Below are positions 1 to 5,723 of a stretch of 9,129 nucleotides of DNA, one piece after another (positions within the stretch are counted from its first letter, which is position 1; the number at the start of each line of letters is the position of its first letter). Source of the DNA: Candidatus Culexmicrobium profundum (GTDB taxonomy: Archaea; Thermoproteota; Methanomethylicia; Culexarchaeales; Culexmicrobiaceae); contig JANZKD010000065.1 of the NCBI GenBank assembly GCA_025061245.1, positions 1 through 9,129 on the forward strand. The letters run 5' to 3'. The notes under the pieces were generated by a model. The model worked only from the letters and a program-made list of their open reading frames with translations. It made no database searches and was not told the DNA's origin. The translations under genes and the position numbers were made by a program.

Positions 1-853
1 AAATACAGACATAATCAGAAATATAGTCTAAAACAGCGAGATCATGCTCAACAACAATTACAAATTTACCCTCACGTGCAAGAGATCTAATAACCTTGGC
101 AACCTTCATCCTCTGATAAACATCAAGATAACTAGATGGCTCATCAATTAAATATACATCAGCATCCCTAGAAGCTATAGCAGCAATGGCAACACGCTGC
201 AATTCACCGCCACTCAAAACAGATATCTCACGATTCCAAATGGCATCCAACTCTAATTCAACCTTCAAATCATCAATAACACCTCTCTCATCAACCTTAC
301 TGAGCAAATTCCTAACTACACCCTTAACAACTCTAGGAAGCCTATCAACATACTGAGGCTTATGGAAAACTCTAAAATCTCCAGAAACCAACTTCTGGAA
401 ATATAATTGCAATTCAGATCCACGATAAAATCTTATAATCTCATCCCAATCAGGAGGATCATCAAAACGTCCAAGATTAGGCTTTATCTCACCAGCTAAA
501 ATCTTTAAAGCAGTAGTCTTACCTACAGCATTAGGTCCAATCAAACCTAAAACAACACCTGGCTTAGGTATGGGAAGTCTATAAAGCTTAAAAGCATTAA
601 CCCCATACCTATGAGCACACTCCTCCTCAAGTTCATCCGGTAAATTCACAATCTTTAACGCCTTAAAAGGACACTTCCTCACACAAATACCACAACCAGA
701 ACACAGCGATTCAGCTATTATAGGCTTACCAGTTTCCTCATCAAAAACAATTGTTTGATCACCACTCCTAACTCTGGGGCAAAAACGATAGCACTCCTTA
801 TTGCAATCTTTAGGCTTACACCGCTCTTTATCAAGGATTGCTATGCGAATCAT
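1..853 (-). CDS. rli: ABCE1/RLI ribosome-recycling ATPase, N-terminal half (cut by window edge)
   Basis: The ATG at 853 opens a frame that runs off the left edge after 284 residues, about half of the usual 590-600. By hand translation it begins with the two-cluster Fe-S domain: Cys12, 17, 21, 25 and then Cys51, 54, 57, 61. The first nucleotide-binding domain follows, with Walker A GPNAVGKTT (106-114), signature LSGGELQRVAIA (213-224), Walker B YLIDEPSSYLD (234-244) and H-loop EHD (269-271). Fe-S clusters fused ahead of an ABC domain with the SSYLD Walker B are diagnostic of ABCE1. The family splits post-termination ribosomes into subunits, with aRF1/Pelota, in the cytoplasm. The start is supported by GAGGGG six bases upstream (860-865). 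The hinge and second ATPase domain lie outside the window. The upstream gene on the same strand is a TFS-like zinc ribbon, 135 nt away. Confidence 0.96.
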   Translation of the reverse strand, partial: MIRIAILDKERCKPKDCNKECYRFCPRVRSGDQTIVFDEETGKPIIAESLCSGCGICVRKCPFKALKIVNLPDELEEECAHRYGVNAFKLYRLPIPKPGVVLGLIGPNAVGKTTALKILAGEIKPNLGRFDDPPDWDEIIRFYRGSELQLYFQKLVSGDFRVFHKPQYVDRLPRVVKGVVRNLLSKVDERGVIDDLKVELELDAIWNREISVLSGGELQRVAIAAIASRDADVYLIDEPSSYLDVYQRMKVAKVIRSLAREGKFVIVVEHDLAVLDYISDYVCI

Positions 854-859
854 CAATAA

Positions 860-865
860 CCCCTC
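860..865 (-). promoter_or_regulatory. Ribosome binding site of rli
   Basis: On the minus strand this reads GAGGGG, six bases before the ATG at 853, and matches the archaeal anti-Shine-Dalgarno sequence. It fixes the rli start. Confidence 0.65.
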
Positions 866-904
866 AAATCACGTAAAAAATATTATTAAAAACCAGATTT
901 TTAT

Positions 905-978
905 TTATGGGAGATGATGTAAAGGCGACGGCGAGAATGCTAAGTCAGATGCCTGCTGCTGTGGATGCTGATCCCTAA
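905..978 (+). ncRNA. Candidate C/D box guide sRNA
   Basis: Between rli and the zinc-ribbon gene lies a GC-rich island: 31 of 55 bases at 921-975 are G or C, against 12 of 50 at 861-910. On the plus strand it has the end structure of an archaeal C/D sRNA. GGGA (909-912) is followed after one base by ATGATGT (914-920), a 6/7 match to the C box RUGAUGA. A perfect D box CTGA (968-971) is followed directly by TCCC (972-975), which pairs with GGGA to close a kink-turn stem. The C-to-D span of 58 nt suits archaeal sRNAs. An AT-rich TATA-like stretch lies near 878-892 and a T-rich tail follows at 976-997. The internal D' and C' boxes are unclear: CTAA at 940-943 and CAGATGC at 946-952 are the best candidates but are degenerate, and the guide spacings (19 and 15 nt) exceed the usual 12 or so. 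I could not assign an rRNA or tRNA target. Confidence 0.42.
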
Positions 979-988
979 TTTCTATTTA

Positions 989-1273
989 TTATCTTTCAGA
1001 TTCACTTTCACTCTCAGATTCAGCATAAGTTTCAAGGAAAAGCCTATAGTAATCCTCCATTAATTCCTGTTCCTCCTTACTCCTCCTCCTAATTTCAGCC
1101 TCACTTACTATAGCTATTTTTCTACGCTTATTCTCCTCAACAGAGTAGGTCATCTTATATGAACTTGAATCCTCTAGTCCCTTAACAAAGCCACAGCTCC
1201 TACAAACCAAAACTATTTTACCATCACGTCTTTCAGGAACTAGCATTTTACCACATTTTTCACAAAACTCCAA
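989..1273 (-). CDS. TFS/RPB9-like protein with a single N-terminal zinc ribbon and acidic tail
   Basis: A 94-residue protein opening with a zinc ribbon: Cys4, Cys7, Cys24 and Cys27 in CEKCGKMLVPE...LVCRSCGFV. This closely resembles the N-terminal ribbon of archaeal TFS (TFIIS/RPB9/RPA12 family), which docks on RNA polymerase. True TFS is about 105-115 residues and has a second, C-terminal ribbon whose Asp-Glu pair stimulates transcript cleavage. That ribbon is absent here, replaced by a charged, probably helical segment (about 46-84) and a Glu-Ser repeat tail. No frame downstream encodes a lost second ribbon, so it is not a simple frameshift. The start is a TTG: an in-frame TAA lies two codons upstream and GGAGG sits eight bases before the TTG. 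It may act at the polymerase as an RPB9-like or competing factor without cleavage activity; that is inference. Confidence 0.78.
   Translation of the reverse strand: MEFCEKCGKMLVPERRDGKIVLVCRSCGFVKGLEDSSSYKMTYSVEENKRRKIAIVSEAEIRRRSKEEQELMEDYYRLFLETYAESESESESER
995..1021 (-). repeat. Glu-Ser codon repeat at the C-terminus of the zinc-ribbon gene
   Basis: Nine alternating codons (GAA/GAG with AGT/TCT) encode an ESESESESE tract just before the final Arg and stop. The synonymous codons vary, so this is an imperfect repeat. It makes an acidic, probably disordered tail. Confidence 0.7.
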
Positions 1274-1281
1274 ATCTTACG

Positions 1282-1286
1282 CCTCC
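1282..1286 (-). promoter_or_regulatory. Shine-Dalgarno site deciding a TTG start
   Basis: On the minus strand this reads GGAGG, eight bases before the TTG at 1273. An in-frame TAA lies between the site and the start, so no earlier start is possible. Confidence 0.75.
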
Positions 1287-1353
1287 AGCTGGGCTAACCC
1301 ACCTCTACAGTATAGTTAAATATCTGTCGTCCCACAGTTTCAATTCAAATTAA

Positions 1354-1363
1354 GTATTTAAAG
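1354..1363 (-). promoter_or_regulatory. Putative TATA box for the zinc-ribbon gene
   Basis: On the minus strand this reads CTTTAAATAC, a good archaeal TATA-like element. It would place transcription start near 1330 and give a leader of about 57 nt. A second AT-rich candidate at 1311-1325 would give a much shorter leader. The leader is GC-rich (19 of 30 at 1281-1310). Confidence 0.35.
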
Positions 1364-1392
1364 TTAACGATTAAAAGGTAGAAGAAAGGAAA

Positions 1393-1402
1393 CTTTTAGT
1401 AA
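1393..1402 (+). promoter_or_regulatory. Putative TATA box for the ChlI-like gene
   Basis: CTTTTAGTAA, preceded by a purine-rich GAAAGGAAA that could act as a BRE, is centred about 25 bp before the ATG at 1422. With no Shine-Dalgarno sequence close to that ATG, this spacing predicts a leaderless transcript. Confidence 0.4.
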
Positions 1403-1421
1403 TACTTCGAATAAGTGAAAT

Positions 1422-2510
1422 ATGAGAGCAATGTCTGGAATTCCATTAGTATTTCCATTCTCAGCTATTGTTAATCAAGAGAAATTAAAACTTGCATTGC
1501 TATTGAATGCAATTAATCCGAGAATAGGCGGCATACTTGTAAGAGGAGCTAAGGGAACAGGGAAAAGTACAGCTGTAAGAGCCCTAGCAGATCTCCTACC
1601 AGAAATTGAAGTAGTTAAGGGATGCCCATTCAACTGTAATCCAAGAGACCCAACAAATATGTGTGAAGTATGCAGAGCGAAATACGAGGCAGGAGAAGAA
1701 CTACCAATAGAAAAAAGAAAAATGAGAATAGTCACTCTACCAATAGGAGCAACAGAAGACAGAGTAGTGGGAACACTAGATATTACAAGAGCCATAAAAG
1801 AGGGAGTAAAAGCATTAGAACCAGGACTATTAGCTGAAGCAAACCAAAACATCCTTTATGTTGATGAAATCAACTTGCTTCCAGACCACATTGTAGATGA
1901 CATTTTAGATGCAGCAGCATCAGGATGGAATGTGGTTGAAAGAGAAGGCATATCAGTTGCACATCCATCAAGATTCATACTCATAGGAACAATGAATCCG
2001 GAAGAAGGAGAATTGAGACCTCAACTCCTAGATAGATTAGCATTACACGTACAAGTTGAAACCATATATGACAAGGAAATGAGAATTGAAATAATGAAGA
2101 GAAATCTAGAATTTGAAGAAAACCCATTGGAATTCATATCTAAATATAGGGAAGAGCAGGAAAAATTAAGAAGAAAAATTATTCTAGCCAGAGAATTACT
2201 GCCAAAGGTAAGAGTACCATTAAATTTACTCGAAGTTATCGCTCGAATATGCATTGCACTCTACGTTGACGGGCATAGACCAGACATAATAATGCTAAAA
2301 GCATCCAAGACCCTAGCAGCACTAGAAGGAAGAACAGAAGTAAAACCAGAAGACATCTTATCATGTGCATACCTAACTCTAAGCCATAGAACTAGAAGAG
2401 GAGGACTAGAAGAACCAGCAACTCCAGAGCAAATACAAGAAATATTCTACAAATCACTAGAAGAAACATTAGCAGAAGTTAAAGCAGAAGCTCCTCAAAA
2501 ACAAGTTTAA
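1422..2510 (+). CDS. Magnesium chelatase subunit I-type (ChlI/BchI) AAA+ ATPase
   Basis: A 362-residue AAA+ ATPase of the ChlI/BchI type, at the family's usual length. Walker A GAKGTGKST spans residues 42-50, Walker B ILYVDEINLL 144-153, and the sensor and arginine-finger region GTMNPEEGELRPQLLDR follows. The insertion VVGTLD and the C-terminal LSHRTRRGG segment are typical. Cys68, 72, 81 and 84 form a CxxxC...CxxC group just before the ATPase core, a possible metal site. In chlorophyll and some cobalamin pathways this subunit drives metal insertion with a ChlD/VWA subunit and a large ChlH/CobN subunit; neither is in the window, so its role could equally be a MoxR-like remodeling function. 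The ATG at 1422 fits a leaderless start; the ATG at 1431 is an alternative. Its last 32 bases overlap the convergent ABC gene. Confidence 0.9.
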   Translation: MRAMSGIPLVFPFSAIVNQEKLKLALLLNAINPRIGGILVRGAKGTGKSTAVRALADLLPEIEVVKGCPFNCNPRDPTNMCEVCRAKYEAGEELPIEKRKMRIVTLPIGATEDRVVGTLDITRAIKEGVKALEPGLLAEANQNILYVDEINLLPDHIVDDILDAAASGWNVVEREGISVAHPSRFILIGTMNPEEGELRPQLLDRLALHVQVETIYDKEMRIEIMKRNLEFEENPLEFISKYREEQEKLRRKIILARELLPKVRVPLNLLEVIARICIALYVDGHRPDIIMLKASKTLAALEGRTEVKPEDILSCAYLTLSHRTRRGGLEEPATPEQIQEIFYKSLEETLAEVKAEAPQKQV

Positions 2511-3201
2511 CACTCCTTCTAGGCTCAATCCTCTCAATAACACCATCTCGAAGCCATGCAATTCTATCACTAACACCAAGCATTTTCAAGTCATGGGTAG
2601 CACAAATAACAGTAACATTTCTCTCATCACTAACATTCTTCAAAAGAGTAACAATTTTCAAACCAGTCTCTAAATCTAAATTACCAGTCGGCTCATCAGC
2701 TAAGATAATAGAGGGATTGTTAGCCAAAGCCCTAGCTATAGCAACACGCTGTTGCTGACCTCCGCTCAACTGATCTGGCTTATGATAAATCCTATCAGCA
2801 AGACCAACCTTCTCCAACAACATCTTAGCTCTCTTAACACGCTCCTCCCTAGTTAAACCAGCAAAAAGCATAGGCAAACTAACATTATCCAAAGCAGTAA
2901 GAAAAGGAATTAAATTAAACGTCTGAAAAATATAGCCAATCTTAAAGCATCGAAAATCAGCCAACTCTTTAGGAGACATTTCAGCTAAATTTCTACCATT
3001 AACGTAAACTTCACCCTTTGTGGGTTTATCCAATCCACCAATCATATTAAAAAGAGTAGTTTTACCACTTCCACTGGGCCCCATTATAGATAGATATTCA
3101 CCCTCAAAAACCTCTAAATTTATACCTCTAAGAGCCTTAACAGTCCAATTCTTCATATAATAATATTTATGTAAATTAACAAGCCGAATCACAGATTTCA
3201 A
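2479..3201 (-). CDS. ABC transporter ATP-binding protein, LolD/MacB type
   Basis: A complete 240-residue ATPase with Walker A GPSGSGKTT (41-49), Q-loop YIFQTFNLIPFLTALDNV (90-107), signature LSGGQQQRVAIARAL (145-159), Walker B IILADEPTGNLD (165-176) and H-loop ATHD (201-204). The NLIP...LDNV...P segment and DEPTGNLD mark the LolD/MacB/FtsE-like subfamily, whose members power FtsX-type permeases that move lipids, peptides or drugs at the cytoplasmic membrane. No permease gene adjoins it: ChlI converges downstream and a THUMP gene diverges upstream. The start is uncertain. The TTG at 3201 has GAGGTG only two bases away, while the GTG at 3192 (giving MIRLVNLHKYY) has it 11 bases away; an in-frame TGA upstream excludes longer forms. 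It overlaps the ChlI gene tail to tail by 32 bp. Confidence 0.93.
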   Translation of the reverse strand: MKSVIRLVNLHKYYYMKNWTVKALRGINLEVFEGEYLSIMGPSGSGKTTLFNMIGGLDKPTKGEVYVNGRNLAEMSPKELADFRCFKIGYIFQTFNLIPFLTALDNVSLPMLFAGLTREERVKRAKMLLEKVGLADRIYHKPDQLSGGQQQRVAIARALANNPSIILADEPTGNLDLETGLKIVTLLKNVSDERNVTVICATHDLKMLGVSDRIAWLRDGVIERIEPRRSVKLVFEELLL

Positions 3202-3238
3202 TGCACCTCATCCCACATATTCAAAAGTATTTTTCATA

Positions 3239-3250
3239 TTAAAATTTAAG
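3239..3250 (-). promoter_or_regulatory. Putative TATA region for the ABC ATPase gene
   Basis: On the minus strand this reads CTTAAATTTTAA, placing transcription start near 3215, just before the GAGGTG ribosome binding site. The surrounding gap (3202-3292) is AT-rich and shared with the divergent THUMP gene, so the assignment is weak. Confidence 0.28.
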
Positions 3251-3265
3251 TGTAATAAAACATAT

Positions 3266-3275
3266 GCTTAAATAG
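3266..3275 (+). promoter_or_regulatory. Putative TATA box for the THUMP gene
   Basis: GCTTAAATAG is centred about 23 bp before the ATG at 3293. There is no Shine-Dalgarno sequence between them, so the transcript is probably leaderless or nearly so. Confidence 0.4.
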
Positions 3276-3292
3276 TCTAGAAGCGTGAAAGC

Positions 3293-3835
3293 ATGAAGGA
3301 ATTTAACCTACTAATTTCAACACAAAGAGGAAGAGAAAACGACTGCATATCCGAGCTATGGTACCTATTTAGGGAAATAGGAGATGAAAAAGCAATATAT
3401 GAGAAAACTGGAATTCCAGGACTAATAATAGTCAAATCGTCATTAAACCCATTTGAAGCAGTGAGAAGACTAAGAGAAATGGCTGAGGAGAGACCATGGG
3501 AATTTAGATACGTATTAAAGGTAACCCCAATAGAAATAGTTGTATCAACAGACATAAAAGAAATTAAGGAAGCCGTAACAAAGCTAAAGGACAAAATATC
3601 ACCCCAAGAAACATTCAGAGTAACTGTAAATAAAAGAGCAACAACGCTATCATCAATGGAAATAATCGAAGCAGCAGCATCAGTCATCAACCGAAAAGTA
3701 AACTTAAAAAATCCCGATAAAATCATTCAAATAGAAGTTCTAGGCCAAGTAACTGGAATCTCAATCATAGAACCCCAAGACATACTTTCCATAACTAAAA
3801 TTAAAGATGAATTTCTCAGAAAAATGAGAGAATAG
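3293..3835 (+). CDS. Stand-alone THUMP-domain RNA-binding protein
   Basis: A 180-residue protein whose C-terminal part (about 75-165) has the THUMP pattern: ETFRVTVNKR (106-115), a helix EIIEAAASVI, then KVNLKNPDKIIQIEVLG (135-151) and TGISIIEPQDILS (154-166). THUMP domains bind the acceptor end of tRNA and normally accompany a modification enzyme. This protein has no catalytic domain, matching the archaeal THUMP-only family (COG1818) related to eukaryotic Tan1/THUMPD1, the partner of the tRNA N4-acetylcytidine transferase. A role in tRNA acetylation is therefore plausible but inferred. The ATG at 3293 fits the TATA-like element about 23 bp upstream. It converges on cgi121, another tRNA-modification gene, across a 41-nt gap. 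Confidence 0.88.
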   Translation: MKEFNLLISTQRGRENDCISELWYLFREIGDEKAIYEKTGIPGLIIVKSSLNPFEAVRRLREMAEERPWEFRYVLKVTPIEIVVSTDIKEIKEAVTKLKDKISPQETFRVTVNKRATTLSSMEIIEAAASVINRKVNLKNPDKIIQIEVLGQVTGISIIEPQDILSITKIKDEFLRKMRE

Positions 3836-3876
3836 CAAGCTTAATCATAAAACTATGCTAAACAATTTAGTTGAAA

Positions 3877-4491
3877 TCATTTAATAACATCTAGTAATGC
3901 ACAACGCTCAATAATTAACCGCTCCATCACATCCTTAAATGACAAGTCACGCCTCACTACAATATTCAACTCATCCTCACTTATGTTAAAAACTTCTCTA
4001 AGAAATGAAATCTTTTCATCATTCAATTCAAGCATATTCCAATCCACTTTCCCATTCAAATAATCAATAAGTGAAGTTAAGGATTCAACAATTCTAGAGT
4101 CATCTGAGCCAATACAAATTGAAATGAAATTCTCAGCATATTCAGGTAAACCTGCAATCTTTAAAGCATCCCTTATTTGCCGCCTACCAGAAATATATAG
4201 TAAAATCTCCATCTCAATTTTATCGCATATATTTCTACCCTCACTAAAAGACCTTAAAGCTTTCATCACTGATATAAGCAAATGCCTAAGAGATATAATG
4301 ATATTAGGATTAAAAACTTGGATAACCACATCATGTGTAGATGAAACTTTCCTACATACATCCAAAATTAAATTGACATTAAGTTTTGAAGATAAAGAAA
4401 CCGCCACAACGCCCAGACTTCTAAACTTATCTGCCCCTTCAATTTTTAATGGATAGATTTTGATATCAGCTTTCTTCCAATTCAGAATCAT
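3877..4491 (-). CDS. cgi121: KEOPS complex subunit Cgi121
   Basis: A 204-residue protein with the Cgi121 core: a beta-rich start, VIQVFNPNIIISLRHLLISV (middle), a helix with KALRSFSEGRNI, then EMEILLYISGRRQIRDALK, the most characteristic segment of the family. Cgi121 is the KEOPS subunit that binds the tRNA 3' CCA end and activates the Bud32 kinase, supporting t6A37 formation by Kae1. Usual length is about 150 residues, so the last 50 or so form an extension rich in acidic and hydrophobic residues. I chose the ATG at 4491, which follows GGAGGG closely; a TTG at 4506 gives five more residues (MHWRE) but has no ribosome binding site. It overlaps the end of the phosphoribosyltransferase gene by 26 nt, so it is probably last in that operon. 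No other KEOPS gene is in the window. Confidence 0.85.
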   Translation of the reverse strand: MILNWKKADIKIYPLKIEGADKFRSLGVVAVSLSSKLNVNLILDVCRKVSSTHDVVIQVFNPNIIISLRHLLISVMKALRSFSEGRNICDKIEMEILLYISGRRQIRDALKIAGLPEYAENFISICIGSDDSRIVESLTSLIDYLNGKVDWNMLELNDEKISFLREVFNISEDELNIVVRRDLSFKDVMERLIIERCALLDVIK

Positions 4492-5080
4492 TTCCCTCCA
4501 ATGCAAGTGGGAGAAGCTCTTTTATAAACTCCTCTCTAATTCCAAGCCTCAAAAGTTTCTTCTCAACATCATATCGACTCATTCCACTTTTAAGCCACTT
4601 AAAAGTAAGCCTCTTAATAGTCTCATAGGGCTCCCAGGGATAGATTATCCAAGCATCAGTCTTAACAACAAAGTAGTCGGGAATAAATGTAGTCCAAGGC
4701 TTAACATGTACAGTTGCAACCCTAATTTCATCTGCACCCTCCTCAATTAAATGCTTAACAGCAGCATTTAAACTACTTCCAGTATCAGAAACATCATCCG
4801 CAATTAAAACACGCTTACCTCTAACACTTGTTGACACAGGCTGTGTAATTATTGGACTCCTACTAGTTTCAGCAATGTCCTTATAAAATTCAATTCTAAT
4901 ACTCGCAATATCAGGGACATCCAGTAAGTCGGATAATAATCTCGCTACAATCCACCCTCCCCTAGCTATTCCCACAATTATATCAGGCTTATATCCACTC
5001 TCCCTAATCAATTTAGATAACTCTAGAATATAGAGATGGAGTTCATCCCAAGTAGGTACTGTAAACTTTAGCTCACCCAC
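4466..5080 (-). CDS. Purine-type phosphoribosyltransferase
   Basis: A type I phosphoribosyltransferase. Its PRPP-binding motif is RVLIADDVSDTGSSL, with the two acidic residues of the DD pair inside, preceded by DIIVGIARGGWIVARLLSDLL, the pyrophosphate-loop region of this archaeal family. A WDEL segment near the N-terminus and a hydrophobic YPWEPYE near residue 155 are also typical. Such enzymes salvage purine bases (hypoxanthine/guanine or xanthine) with PRPP; the exact base cannot be read from sequence. After YPWE there is an extension of about 45 residues (about 160-204). The start is uncertain: the GTG at 5080 has GGTG six bases upstream and gives the usual family N-terminus; TTG at 5092 and GTG at 5089 lie in frame upstream without a ribosome binding site. 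It begins 28 nt after iorB and overlaps cgi121. Confidence 0.87.
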   Translation of the reverse strand: MGELKFTVPTWDELHLYILELSKLIRESGYKPDIIVGIARGGWIVARLLSDLLDVPDIASIRIEFYKDIAETSRSPIITQPVSTSVRGKRVLIADDVSDTGSSLNAAVKHLIEEGADEIRVATVHVKPWTTFIPDYFVVKTDAWIIYPWEPYETIKRLTFKWLKSGMSRYDVEKKLLRLGIREEFIKELLPLALEGNDSELEES

Positions 5081-5108
5081 GTTAAACACCAAGATAAAGC
5101 TTATTACA

Positions 5109-5723
5109 CTAAGTATTTTTAGAGCTTTCCATACACAGCATGCCTAACTCAAAAGCCTTTAAGTTCTCTCTTAAATACTTCTTAGGAACAACACTGCAAA
5201 TAGAATCTCTAAGAAGCTTAACTGGAATAACATCTTTAAACAAGGATGCAAATACACCAAGCATCACTACATTAATCGCTATAGGTAAACCAGCCTCAGC
5301 AGCAAGTGAATTTGCATCCACAATTATCAATTTATCCTCATCTACATGTCTTTGAAATTCAAATTTAACCTCATCTAGAGTTGGAAGCTTCTCAGCTCCA
5401 AGCAATGTTGAAGTAGGAGGAATGGTATGGGAATTAAGTATCACAATCGAATCATGCGATATAAAAGGAATAGCTCTTAAAGCTTCAACATAATCTAATG
5501 CAATTAATGCATTCGCCTTACCATATTCAATTAATGGACCCTCAACATTACTTCCAAATCGAACATAGCTTTGCACAATGCCTCCTCTCTGAGCCATACC
5601 CAGAGTCTCGCCTACAAAAACCTTTAAGTTCAATCCCAACACTGCATGAGCAATAATTCTTGATAGAGTTAAAATCCCCTGACCACCCACACCCGCAATC
5701 ACAAGGTTAAATTCATCTAACAT
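5109..5723 (-). CDS. iorB: Indolepyruvate:ferredoxin oxidoreductase, beta subunit
   Basis: A 204-residue gamma-type 2-oxoacid oxidoreductase domain, the usual length for IorB. It opens with NLVIAGVGGQGILTLSRIIA (6-25), the glycine-rich signature of the family, followed by ETLGMAQRGGIVQSYVRFG (39-57), the IorB-typical MAQRGG motif, and a late VMLGVFASL helix. With IorA it oxidatively decarboxylates aryl pyruvates, taking CoA and reducing ferredoxin, in the cytoplasm. The ATG at 5723 begins immediately after the iorA stop codon, and GAGGTGG (5729-5735, inside the iorA end) sits five bases upstream, so the two are translationally coupled. Confidence 0.94.
   Translation of the reverse strand: MLDEFNLVIAGVGGQGILTLSRIIAHAVLGLNLKVFVGETLGMAQRGGIVQSYVRFGSNVEGPLIEYGKANALIALDYVEALRAIPFISHDSIVILNSHTIPPTSTLLGAEKLPTLDEVKFEFQRHVDEDKLIIVDANSLAAEAGLPIAINVVMLGVFASLFKDVIPVKLLRDSICSVVPKKYLRENLKAFELGMLCMESSKNT

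Noticed and set aside
854..988. Possible remnant of a lost C-terminal zinc ribbon downstream of the TFS-like gene
   Set aside because: No frame of the downstream minus strand shows a CxxC pair or the Asp-Glu motif, so there is no evidence of a frameshifted second domain.
1265..1308. Minus-strand stretch resembling a tRNA 5' half (acceptor-like GGTGGGT, then TA, then a D-arm-like GCCCAGCTGGAGGC)
   Set aside because: The following bases form no anticodon stem, there is no T-arm or matching acceptor strand, and the segment carries the Shine-Dalgarno site and start of the zinc-ribbon gene. Probably chance.
1475..1852. Long open frame on the minus strand inside the ChlI-like gene, and similar frames opposite iorA, acdA, cgi121 and the THUMP gene
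   Set aside because: They lie within strongly supported genes, have low-complexity Ser/Leu-rich translations, no family motifs and no ribosome binding sites; they are antisense shadows.
3858..3870. Small inverted repeat CTAAA-CAA-TTTAG between the convergent THUMP and cgi121 genes
   Set aside because: A five-pair AT-rich stem with no following T-run on either strand is too weak to call a terminator.
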